A program made the position numbers and the translations under genes. A DNA stretch of 64,000 bases, taken from positions 30,820 to 94,819 of the forward strand of contig JAILIM010000031.1 of assembly GCA_024695285.1 (NCBI GenBank), in the 5' to 3' direction. This DNA is from Bacteroidales bacterium (lineage in GTDB: Bacteria > Bacteroidota > Bacteroidia > Bacteroidales > UBA932). Below are positions 14,986-22,106 of the stretch, piece by piece. Position 1 is the first letter of the stretch, and every line of letters begins with the position of its first letter. The notes under the pieces were generated by a model. The model saw only the letters and a program-made list of their open reading frames with translations, searched no databases and was not told where the DNA came from.

Positions 14986-17760
14986 ATGAAACAGAGACTT
15001 TTCTTTTTCGCGGCCCTTTGTGCTGCCGCACTGGTTTCCTGCACACCCAAGGAAATTGTAGTCGATACTCCCGAGGAAAACGCTCCTGCCGTGGAGAATC
15101 TTATCCCCATCACCATCACGGCCAGCCTTGATGGTGTCAAGTCCGATATGGACGGCGCTGCCTGGACCTGGAAGTCCGGCGACAGGCTTGCAGTTTATGA
15201 CGGCACGGCCAAGCGTGAGTTTACTCTTGATCCTTCAGCCGACGGGCAGTCAGTCGCCATTTTCTCCGGTTCGGTTTCATCCACTGAAGGCCTTAAGGCA
15301 GTGTTCCCTTTTGAGGCTGCCGGCGCAGAATTTGGCACCCCCGCTATTCCTTCGGATCAGTCGATACCGTCTGGCGCTACTATTGCTCCCGATGCTATGA
15401 TTGCCGTCGCCAATACTGCCGAGAAGGTGAGCGACAGCGAATTCAATTTCTATTTCACTAGCGGGATCAGCCTTCTGCGGCTCACTCCTCCGGCAGGTGC
15501 CACGAAGGTGATTATCCACACGGCTGCCAAAGGGGAGACCCTTGCCGGTGATTCTCCTTCGGTGACCATCAATCTTGCCGATGCCGATGGCAGCAAGCAG
15601 TTCTGGGCGGCAGTGCAGCCCGCCAAGTACACGGGAATCCGCATTTTCACTCTGAAGAGCGATTCCAAGTACTATCTGCTCAAGACGGATGCCGAGATTG
15701 ACCTCAGCACTCCCGGCAAGGGCAAGAAGCTTGGTTCCCTTGCCGCCGGCACCGAGGTGAGCGTCATCGAGGATGGCGCCGGGCTGGTTGACTATCTTGA
15801 TTATTCTAATCTGGATGGATACATATGCGCTGATCTTGATCTTTCTTCTGTCCAATTGTCCAAGCGTGCAAAGTTTGTGAAGACTCTTGACGGACAGTAC
15901 CATATCATTGGCAAATGGACATCTAATGGTCAACAGGCTATGGTAAGGAGCCTAGAAGGAAAGATGATGAATTTCACGATTGCCGAGACTTGTAGTTTCA
16001 GCATTTCGGATAAGTATTCTTGCTTTGTTTGTGATTCAGTCAAGAGCAAAGGTGTGCTTTCCGGTATCATCAACAAGGCAACTGCGGCCAAACGCACTTC
16101 AGACCTGACGGGCTTGCATTTCGGCTACCTGTCCCGTGTTTCTTATGGTCTTATAGAGAATTGTGAGAATTATGGAGACCTTGACGTAGAGGTGTCAAGC
16201 AGTACCGGTAATATCTGGGCCGGAGGACTTACTGCTTTCTTCAACTGTGGCGCCAAGGACGGCATTGTCTCTTGTTCAAATGCGGGCAATTTTTCCATTA
16301 AAATTGGTGGTGCTCCCAAGCACATCTATCTTGGTGGTATTACTGGTGGAACGACTGGAACTGCTTATGCAAGTAGAGGCAATAGAGGTACCGTCAAAAA
16401 ATGTTCAAATAGTGGAAATCTCTATTACGAAATAGGTACTAATGCCAATGGAACTTTCTCTAATATAGGAGGAGTTGCAGGCTTTCTGATGGGCCATATA
16501 AATGAATGTTCAAACAGTGGTTCAGTGACTTATGTTGGACCTTTCGGCGATGTCAACAGCACGAGGCCTGCAATAGCTGGTGTTGCCGGCTGTGTGTTTT
16601 ATACTGCGGAAGATTGCAATAATACCGGACCTGTCAGCATTACCGGCACTTTTGCTGCAGCAGGAGATTTGACCACATCAGGATCGGGTATTCATACTAA
16701 TCCTTCGTTCGGTGGTGTTCTGGGACAGGCAGGTGGAAACACTTATGCAGATGCGGACACGGATAAATGTAAAATCAGCAACTGCGTAAACCAAAGCACA
16801 GGTGTTCTGACAATTAACACTTCCATGAACAACACCAACGGCACAAATAATTTTGTCGGAGGAGTTGTGGGCTTTACGTGTGCCCCGGTGACTGGATGTC
16901 ATAATTATGCTGATATATCGCTGAGGACTCAATCATCCGTAGCGTATTTAGGTGGTGTTATCGGAAAACTGTTTAATTCCGCAGAGGATTGTTCTAATAG
17001 TGGGAAACTTGACATGGATTTAATAATCACTGCAGCTGATGGCAAGCGTTCTTATAATTCATTTGTCGGCGGTGTGATTGGTGACCAGAATCAAGCTAAT
17101 ATGTCGTTAAAGAATCTCAATAATACGGGTAATGTGGAAATTCATAATGGATATCTCCGCAGCTCACTTTCTTACGCCGGCGGAGTTATCGGAAGGGCAA
17201 ATGCAACTTGTTCAGAAGTGTCCGATTGTCACAATTCCGGCAATATTACATGGCCTGTCGTGATGGCAAGCCGTACTGGAGGTGTTGCCGGCATGCTGAA
17301 TTCAAAAATAATAACCAATTGCAGCAATACTGGTAATGTATCGTCAGAGATGAACTATTCACAGGCGTCAGCCGGTGGTTTTTCAGGTTTTGTTACTTAT
17401 AGCGGAGTGAAGATGAGTAAGTGTAGCACGAAGGGAACCGTGACTGCATCAGGTAATTCAGGTGGAGCTGCATTGCTCGTCGGAGGTATTGGCAATACAA
17501 ATCAGACATGGAATGACTGCTCGGCCGAAGGATCTCTCAACGTAAGCGGTGGTATCTCTGGCGGCTATATGCTTGGATATACGGTTAATATCACATCTGG
17601 ATCGAGTTATGTGACCAATGCCGGCATGACGACACCCCTTGTAATAAAAAGCGGGTCGAGTCTGAATGGTGTCGCCGTAAGTGATTCTGATATACCTGAC
17701 AAGCTTTGTGGTTTCAAGGCTACCGACTATACTTTGAACTGGGGTGTGCAGATTCAGTAG
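14986..17760 (+). CDS. Fimbrillin-like/GLUG-repeat lipoprotein (third copy)
   Basis: 924 aa. Lipoprotein signal MKQRLFFFAALCAAALVSC. Residues about 40-265 are the fimbrillin-like module (WTWKSGDRLAVYDGTA, AVFPFEAAGAEF, SDQSIPSGATIAP, FTSGISLLRL). The remainder is a GLUG-like array (EDCNNTGPVSI, GGVIGKLFNSAEDCSNSGKL, CHNSGNITW). The last two thirds (from roughly 15,790) are visibly richer in A/T and A/T-ending codons than the start of the gene and all neighbours, which suggests a separately acquired or recombined repeat domain. Separated by 181 bp from the previous large gene, so it may have its own promoter. Predicted surface fibre or adhesin; function unproven. Confidence 0.83.
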   Translation: MKQRLFFFAALCAAALVSCTPKEIVVDTPEENAPAVENLIPITITASLDGVKSDMDGAAWTWKSGDRLAVYDGTAKREFTLDPSADGQSVAIFSGSVSSTEGLKAVFPFEAAGAEFGTPAIPSDQSIPSGATIAPDAMIAVANTAEKVSDSEFNFYFTSGISLLRLTPPAGATKVIIHTAAKGETLAGDSPSVTINLADADGSKQFWAAVQPAKYTGIRIFTLKSDSKYYLLKTDAEIDLSTPGKGKKLGSLAAGTEVSVIEDGAGLVDYLDYSNLDGYICADLDLSSVQLSKRAKFVKTLDGQYHIIGKWTSNGQQAMVRSLEGKMMNFTIAETCSFSISDKYSCFVCDSVKSKGVLSGIINKATAAKRTSDLTGLHFGYLSRVSYGLIENCENYGDLDVEVSSSTGNIWAGGLTAFFNCGAKDGIVSCSNAGNFSIKIGGAPKHIYLGGITGGTTGTAYASRGNRGTVKKCSNSGNLYYEIGTNANGTFSNIGGVAGFLMGHINECSNSGSVTYVGPFGDVNSTRPAIAGVAGCVFYTAEDCNNTGPVSITGTFAAAGDLTTSGSGIHTNPSFGGVLGQAGGNTYADADTDKCKISNCVNQSTGVLTINTSMNNTNGTNNFVGGVVGFTCAPVTGCHNYADISLRTQSSVAYLGGVIGKLFNSAEDCSNSGKLDMDLIITAADGKRSYNSFVGGVIGDQNQANMSLKNLNNTGNVEIHNGYLRSSLSYAGGVIGRANATCSEVSDCHNSGNITWPVVMASRTGGVAGMLNSKIITNCSNTGNVSSEMNYSQASAGGFSGFVTYSGVKMSKCSTKGTVTASGNSGGAALLVGGIGNTNQTWNDCSAEGSLNVSGGISGGYMLGYTVNITSGSSYVTNAGMTTPLVIKSGSSLNGVAVSDSDIPDKLCGFKATDYTLNWGVQIQ

Positions 17761-17779
17761 TCAAGAAGGCAGTTCTCTT

Positions 17780-17889
17780 GGGCAAGGTCTCATTTTAGGC
17801 TGGGGACCTTGCCCGGGGAATGGCCCCAGAGGTTAGTCAGGACATGATTAGCGGGCAAGGTCTAAGCGTTCTCGTGAGACCTTGCCCGC
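17780..17889. repeat. Two nested inverted repeats sharing GGGCAAGGTC
   Basis: GGGCAAGGTC (17780-17789) pairs with GACCTTGCCC (17805-17814), a 10-bp stem with a 15-nt loop. A second perfect 13-bp inverted repeat, GCGGGCAAGGTCT (17851-17863) with AGACCTTGCCCGC (17877-17889), has a 13-nt loop. Neither is followed by a T tract, so neither is a standard intrinsic terminator, although the first lies 20 bp after the GLUG gene stop. Confidence 0.85.
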
Positions 17890-17964
17890 TTTTCCCATGG
17901 CCGTGCCCGCTTTTCCCATGGCCTCGCCCGCTTTTCCCATGACCTTGCCCGCTTTTCTCGGAGC
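17881..17964. repeat. Tandem repeat, four 21-bp units
   Basis: Units start at 17881, 17902, 17923 and 17944; each carries the core GCCCGCTTTTCCCATG, the fourth degenerate in its last third. The array starts inside the right arm of the preceding inverted repeat and ends 18 bp before the stop of the PIN toxin gene. 21 bp is a codon multiple, but no gene covers it. Confidence 0.9.
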
Positions 17965-17982
17965 CCGGAAAGATCTCCTAAG

Positions 17983-18429
17983 CTAAAGATAGCGGGAGAT
18001 GAACTCGGCTGGGGTGATTATCTCCGGCCCCGGAGTGCCGAGGACATTGTCCGGGTCGGCGATCTTTTGGAAGTCATGCTTGTTGCATGTAATAAGTATG
18101 TCACAGCCGCTAATTGTTGCATTAACAAATTGGAGAATGTCTTCAAAGTCGGGGCCACGCATGGCGCAGGCGTATTCATATTCGGCTCCTATACTGTTTG
18201 AAACGGAGCTCACATAATTGAGCAGGCTTCGTACGGTCGGTGCGACTTTCTCTTTTCCTGCTCTTTTTCGCAGAATGTAAGCGATATTAGCCATGGACAG
18301 GTAGCTTGTTACAACTTCATCAATCTGGCCACAGTTGCGCCATCCGTCCAATACCCGCAGGCAGTCATGGCACTCGCTTTCTGCCAATAGCGGATTGAGG
18401 AAAATATTGGAATCCAGAAACGCTTTCAT
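17983..18429 (-). CDS. PIN-domain ribonuclease toxin (VapC-like)
   Basis: 148 aa, typical PIN size. N-terminal MKAFLDSNIFL supplies the first acidic residue (Asp6); further PIN acids lie at FEDILQ and near the end in SGCDILITCNKHDF, the usual last strand. PIN toxins cleave tRNA, rRNA or mRNA using Mg2+ held by these acids. Its ATG overlaps the stop of the upstream antitoxin by one base (TGATG), the normal antitoxin-first arrangement. The pair is flanked by unrelated tandem repeats on both sides, consistent with an inserted module. Confidence 0.85.
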   Translation of the reverse strand: MKAFLDSNIFLNPLLAESECHDCLRVLDGWRNCGQIDEVVTSYLSMANIAYILRKRAGKEKVAPTVRSLLNYVSSVSNSIGAEYEYACAMRGPDFEDILQFVNATISGCDILITCNKHDFQKIADPDNVLGTPGPEIITPAEFISRYL

Positions 18430-18701
18430 CAGTCATGCAGTTTTGACAGTATGTAATCCAGCCTGTCATCTGCAGGCTCGTTTGCAGGCGACTGGCCGGC
18501 GGCTATGCCTACCAGTCCCAGAAGGACCGGGTCAGTGACCTCTTCAGGAATAAGTGAGAGGTTACAGTCTTTGGCCGCATCTTCTTCTATGAGTTGCTCA
18601 ACATATCTTTTGAAGGACATTGACCTGGCCCTTGCCTTGATGTTAATTGCCCTCACTACTGGAGCCCTGAGGTCTATTAGTTTTCTTTGAACCGTTTCCA
18701 T
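18429..18701 (-). CDS. Ribbon-helix-helix-type antitoxin for the PIN toxin
   Basis: 90 aa from ATG 18701 (METVQRKLIDLRAPVV), chosen because a -7 box lies 5 bp upstream and the longer in-frame extension would run through the promoter. The N-terminal part, a short strand then helices (INIKARARSMSFKRYVEQLIEEDA), fits an RHH DNA-binding fold; the acidic/hydrophobic C-terminal tail (DDRLDYILSKL) would wrap the toxin. Family assignment rests on context and pattern, not on a named signature. Confidence 0.7.
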   Translation of the reverse strand: METVQRKLIDLRAPVVRAINIKARARSMSFKRYVEQLIEEDAAKDCNLSLIPEEVTDPVLLGLVGIAAGQSPANEPADDRLDYILSKLHD

Positions 18702-18706
18702 ACATC

Positions 18707-18738
18707 GCAAAAGTAGTGAATATATATGATTATTCAAA
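18707..18738 (-). promoter_or_regulatory. Bacteroides-type promoter of the toxin/antitoxin pair
   Basis: On the minus strand TACTTTTGC (18715-18707) matches TAnnTTTGY and TTTG (18738-18735) sits 19 bp upstream as the -33 element. The expected start of transcription falls within a base or two of the antitoxin ATG, so the message would be practically leaderless. Confidence 0.6.
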
Positions 18739-18764
18739 ACATATATATCCAAAACTTATGCCGC

Positions 18765-18866
18765 AGATTCTTCGCTCCGCTCAGAATGACAGGGAGGGGT
18801 GCTCAGAATGGCAGGGAAGGGTGCTCAGAATGACAGGGAGGGGTGCTCAGAATGGCAGGGAAGGGG
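18765..18866. repeat. Dispersed palindromic repeat followed by four 22-bp tandem units
   Basis: 18765-18794 is one copy of a dispersed repeat (TTCTTCGCTCCGCTCAGAAT, then GACAGGG). Its second half is expanded into four 22-bp units starting at 18779, 18801, 18823 and 18845 (GCTCAGAATGACAGGGAGGG and GCTCAGAATGGCAGGGAAGG alternating), i.e. a 44-bp unit repeated twice. It ends 5 bp before the stop of the MgtC-like gene. Related copies lie at 23171-23277 and 30750-30780. Confidence 0.88.
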
Positions 18867-18871
18867 GGCAG

Positions 18872-19492
18872 TTATGAGATTTCCACGGTGAGGCCTTTGG
18901 TGATTTCCAGGAGTTTGCAGAGGGCGGACTGGTAGTTGCGCTGGCGTAGGTGGATTGAAATTGAGGCGGTTTCGTTAGAGACCGTGAAGGAATCGAATTC
19001 GAAGCCGGCGCGGCGCATTTCTTCGAGGATTCCCGTCAGTTTCTCGCCGTCCACAGGGGAGACGGTCAGCATAAGGCTCTTTTCTCCGTAGCGCCTGGTG
19101 ATCAGGTGCATGGTCTCCAGGCATATTATGGTCATAAGCGAGGCGGCGGCGGCAACTGCGTACATCCCGGCGCCGCAGGCGAGGCCGATGGCGGCTGCGA
19201 CCCAGAGGCCGGCGGCGGTGGTGACTCCCCGCACGACGTTTTTCTGGAAAATGATCACGCCGGCGCCGATGAAACCTATGCCTGAGACCACCTGGGCGGC
19301 CACGCGGGCGGCATCATATCGGCCGGTGAAGGCATACTGAGATATTATCATGAACAGGGCGCTGCCCAGAGCCACGATGAAATGTGTGCGGAGACCCGCC
19401 TCCTTTGCCCTGAATTCACGCTCGAATCCTATGAGGCCGCCGAGCAGTCCGGCGATGAATATCCTGAGAATAAAATTCCATTGAATCTCCAT
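18872..19492 (-). CDS. MgtC/SapB-family inner-membrane protein
   Basis: 206 aa. The N-terminal half has about four hydrophobic helices with the family signatures LLGGLIGFEREFRAKEAGLRTH and GIGFIGAGVIIFQKNVVRGVTTAAGLW. The C-terminal 75 residues form a small ACT-like cytoplasmic domain (LMLTVSPVDGEKLTGILEEM). MgtC proteins influence Mg2+ homeostasis and ATP synthase activity; in many commensals the precise role is unknown. Transcribed divergently from the CDF exporter at 19568. Confidence 0.92.
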   Translation of the reverse strand: MEIQWNFILRIFIAGLLGGLIGFEREFRAKEAGLRTHFIVALGSALFMIISQYAFTGRYDAARVAAQVVSGIGFIGAGVIIFQKNVVRGVTTAAGLWVAAAIGLACGAGMYAVAAAASLMTIICLETMHLITRRYGEKSLMLTVSPVDGEKLTGILEEMRRAGFEFDSFTVSNETASISIHLRQRNYQSALCKLLEITKGLTVEIS

Positions 19493-19544
19493 GTCTGTGT
19501 AATGTCTTAGCGCGTAAAAATAGGGAAAATCTTCTGATTATGCT

Positions 19545-19552
19545 TATATTTG
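19545..19552 (+). promoter_or_regulatory. -7 promoter element of the CDF gene
   Basis: TATATTTG, 15 bp before the ATG at 19568; supports that ATG as the start rather than the TTG at 19550 inside the element. Confidence 0.6.
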
Positions 19553-19567
19553 TTAAAATTTCAGGCA

Positions 19568-20482
19568 ATGGCACATGAACATCACCATCATCACCACCAC
19601 AGCTTGCAGGGCGCGGACACCTTGAAAGGTGTGTATATTTTTTCAATAATCCTTAACGTCGCTTTTGTGCTGGTGGAGGCGGGCGTTGGTTTCTGGAAGG
19701 GCTCTCTCGGCCTGCTTTCCGACGCCGGACATAACCTGGGCGACGTTTTCTCCCTTCTCCTTGCCCTGGTGGCTTTCAGGCTCTCAACGACAAAACCGAC
19801 AGATAAGTTTACCTATGGTTTCCGCAAAGGCTCGGTGCTTATTTCCCTCTTGAACGCTTTGATTCTGCTCGTGGCCGTGGGCGCCATCCTGGTGGAAAGC
19901 ATTCGTAAGTTCAGGAATCCGGAGCCGGTGGACGGCGTGGCAATTGCGTGGACGGCAGCCGTGGGCATTGTCATCAACGGCCTGACGGCATTCCTGCTGA
20001 TGAGGCATCAGAAGAACGACATCAACACCAAGGGTGCCTTCCTGCACATGGCGGCCGACACTCTGGTTTCCGCCGGCGTCGTGGTTTCCGGCGTGTTAAT
20101 TTCATTCACCGGGTGGACTTTCGTGGATCCGGTGATAAGTATCCTTATTGCAGTCGTCATCCTTGTCAGCACGTGGAAGCTGCTGTCGGAGAGCCTCAGC
20201 ATGAGCATCGACGCCGTACCGGAGGGGATTGACAGGGAAGAGGTGCTTTCGGAAATGAATGAGGTAGAGGGGGTGCTGGACGTGCACCATGTGCATATCT
20301 GGCCTGTCAGCACTACGGATACGGCCCTGACGGCTCATATAGTCGTCGCTGACGGAGTTGAGCTTGAGCAGGTCGTGGCGGAGGTCAAACATCATCTTTT
20401 CCACTGCGGCATTTCGCACGCTACGCTTGAAACCGAGAGGGAAGGGCATCCGTGCGCGGACGGCGAAAGTGCTGAGTATTGA
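19568..20482 (+). CDS. CDF-family Zn2+/divalent-metal exporter (CzcD/ZitB type)
   Basis: 304 aa. Six hydrophobic helices; SDAGHNLGDVFSL in helix II and HMAADTLVSAGVV in helix V contain the H...D metal-binding pairs of Zn-type CDF exporters. The N terminus is a natural histidine run (HEHHHHHHH) and the C-terminal cytoplasmic domain (VEGVLDVHHVHIWPVS) matches the CDF regulatory domain. It exchanges Zn2+ for protons at the inner membrane. Shares strand with the MscS gene 23 bp downstream, which has its own promoter-like element. Confidence 0.94.
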   Translation: MAHEHHHHHHHSLQGADTLKGVYIFSIILNVAFVLVEAGVGFWKGSLGLLSDAGHNLGDVFSLLLALVAFRLSTTKPTDKFTYGFRKGSVLISLLNALILLVAVGAILVESIRKFRNPEPVDGVAIAWTAAVGIVINGLTAFLLMRHQKNDINTKGAFLHMAADTLVSAGVVVSGVLISFTGWTFVDPVISILIAVVILVSTWKLLSESLSMSIDAVPEGIDREEVLSEMNEVEGVLDVHHVHIWPVSTTDTALTAHIVVADGVELEQVVAEVKHHLFHCGISHATLETEREGHPCADGESAEY

Positions 20483-20492
20483 GTATTTTTGG

Positions 20493-20500
20493 TATCTTTG
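20493..20500 (+). promoter_or_regulatory. -7 promoter element of the MscS gene
   Basis: TATCTTTG ending 5 bp before ATG 20506; implies a start of transcription at or next to the start codon. Confidence 0.5.
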
Positions 20501-20505
20501 CAGAT

Positions 20506-21432
20506 ATGATGATTCTCCAGACAAATCCTTTTGTGGCTGATTCGACTATGACCAGCAGGGTTGATTCCGCCCGGGCAGCCGCCAACGATTTCGCTGAAAC
20601 TCTTGTCTCCGATCCTTCCACCGCGCTGCACCAGGTTGCGGTGGATTCGATTCATTTCGGGCTTAAAATGCTGGTGGCTATATTGATATATGTTGTCGGC
20701 ATCTGGCTGATCAGTTTCATCAAGAAGGCGCTGAAGCGCTATTTCGAGGTTCGGAAGACCGACAAGACTGTGGCTTCGTTCGTGTCGAGTTTTACTTCGG
20801 TGGTGCTGACGGTTGCGCTGGTTGTGGTGTCTATAAGCACGCTCGGTGTGAACACCACTTCGCTGGCGGCCCTTCTTGCCGGCGGCGGCGTGGCCATCGG
20901 TATGGCGTTGAGCGGCACACTGCAGAATTTCTCCGGCGGCTTGCTCATCCTTGCGTTCAAGCCTTTCAAGGTGGGGGATTTCATCGAGGCGCAGGGCTAT
21001 GCCGGCACCGTGACTGAAATGTCCATTATCAGCACGCGCCTGACGCTCCCGGACAACCGTAGCGTGACCATTCCGCACGGGCCCCTGGCCAACGGCAATA
21101 TCAATAATTATACAAAGAACCCTATCCGCCGCCTGGAGTGGAAGATAGGGATGGAATACGGTGTGGATGCCGAGGCCTGCAAGGCTAAGCTGGTGGAGAT
21201 TGTCACGGCGAATGAGAAGGTGCTTGATCCGTCAACGCCGGGCGCCGTGGCTCCGTTCGCAGCCGTTTTCTCGCTGGAATCCAGTTCCGTTGTCTTTGTG
21301 GTCCGCGCCTGGGTCAGGAATGCCGATTACTGGGATGTCTACTTCGCCGTCAATGACGCTATCTACCAGGAACTACCCGCCTCCGGCTTCCCGTTCCCGT
21401 TCCCCCAGATGGATATCCACGTCAAGTCGTAA
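20506..21432 (+). CDS. Small-conductance mechanosensitive channel (MscS family)
   Basis: 308 aa from ATG 20506 (ATG 20509 also possible). Three transmembrane segments: about 55-80, 95-120 and the pore-lining TM3, whose glycine/alanine-rich face reads LAALLAGGGVAIGMALSG; the following LQNFSGGLLILAFKPFKVGDFIE is the MscS signature into the beta domain. C-terminal alpha/beta part ends FPFPQMDIHV as in family members. It opens under membrane tension to release solutes during hypo-osmotic shock. Converges on sodB with about 20 bp between the stops. Confidence 0.94.
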   Translation: MMILQTNPFVADSTMTSRVDSARAAANDFAETLVSDPSTALHQVAVDSIHFGLKMLVAILIYVVGIWLISFIKKALKRYFEVRKTDKTVASFVSSFTSVVLTVALVVVSISTLGVNTTSLAALLAGGGVAIGMALSGTLQNFSGGLLILAFKPFKVGDFIEAQGYAGTVTEMSIISTRLTLPDNRSVTIPHGPLANGNINNYTKNPIRRLEWKIGMEYGVDAEACKAKLVEIVTANEKVLDPSTPGAVAPFAAVFSLESSSVVFVVRAWVRNADYWDVYFAVNDAIYQELPASGFPFPFPQMDIHVKS

Positions 21433-21452
21433 CCGCCTTGCCGGCCCGTGCG

Positions 21453-22046
21453 TTACCGACCGTAGCGGGCGGAGATGACGGACCAGTCGATAATCTGCCA
21501 GAGGGCGGCCAGATGGTCGGGACGACGGTTCTGATAGTCAAGGTAGTAGGCGTGCTCCCATACGTCGAAGGTCAGGAGCGGGGTGAGGCCGCGGCGTACG
21601 GGGTTGCCGGCGTTGACTTCCTGGACGATCTGCAGTCGGCCTTCGGCGTCGGAGGCGAGCCAGACCCAGCCGGAGCCGAAGAGACCGGCGCCCTTCTTCT
21701 GGAACTCAGCCTTGAAGGCTTCGAATGAACCGAAATCGCGGGCGATGGCTTCGGCCAGTGCGCCTTCCGGGGCGGATTCTGCGCCTGCGGGTTTGAACTG
21801 TGTGAAATACAGGGTGTGGTTCAGGACCTGGCCGGCATTGTTGAAGATGCCGCCTTCAGCCGTGCGCACAATTTCTTCGAGCTCCTTGCCTTCGAAACCG
21901 CTGCCCGGGAGGGCTGCATTGAGATTGTTGATATATGCCTGGAGATGCTTGCCATAGTGGAATGCGATGGTCTCGGGGCTGATGACGGGTGCGAGGGCAT
22001 CCTGCGCATAGGGCAGGGCCACTGGGGTAAAGATGCTATTGTCCAT
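21453..22046 (-). CDS. sodB: Superoxide dismutase, Fe/Mn family
   Basis: 197 aa, full length. Metal ligands are in place: His in FHYGKHLQAYINNLN, His in QVLNHTLYF, and Asp/His in LTFDVWEHAYYLDYQNRRPDHL. It converts superoxide to H2O2 and O2 in the cytoplasm; a Bacteroidales enzyme of this kind is usually Fe- or cambialistic, and metal choice cannot be settled here. Transcribed divergently from rhaB, with a 60-bp shared promoter region. Confidence 0.96.
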   Translation of the reverse strand: MDNSIFTPVALPYAQDALAPVISPETIAFHYGKHLQAYINNLNAALPGSGFEGKELEEIVRTAEGGIFNNAGQVLNHTLYFTQFKPAGAESAPEGALAEAIARDFGSFEAFKAEFQKKGAGLFGSGWVWLASDAEGRLQIVQEVNAGNPVRRGLTPLLTFDVWEHAYYLDYQNRRPDHLAALWQIIDWSVISARYGR

Positions 22047-22072
22047 TGTGCTGCATTAAATGATTAGTTTTG

Positions 22073-22100
22073 CAAATATAATGGTTTTTGCTTACATTTG
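22073..22100. promoter_or_regulatory. Divergent sodB/rhaB promoter region
   Basis: On the minus strand TATATTTG (22080-22073) is the -7 box for sodB, 26 bp before its ATG. On the plus strand TACATTTG (22093-22100) is the -7 box for rhaB and ends 6 bp before its ATG at 22107. The -33 regions of each promoter overlap the other, so the two may compete. Confidence 0.6.
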
Positions 22101-22106
22101 GAGTAT

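Noticed and set aside
5588..17760. DNA repeats in GLUG genes as recombination hot spots or CRISPR-like arrays
   Set aside because: They are protein-level repeats with diverged DNA; no exact long DNA repeat was seen by eye.
17881..17964. CRISPR array
   Set aside because: Units of 21 bp are contiguous without unique spacers; no cas genes.
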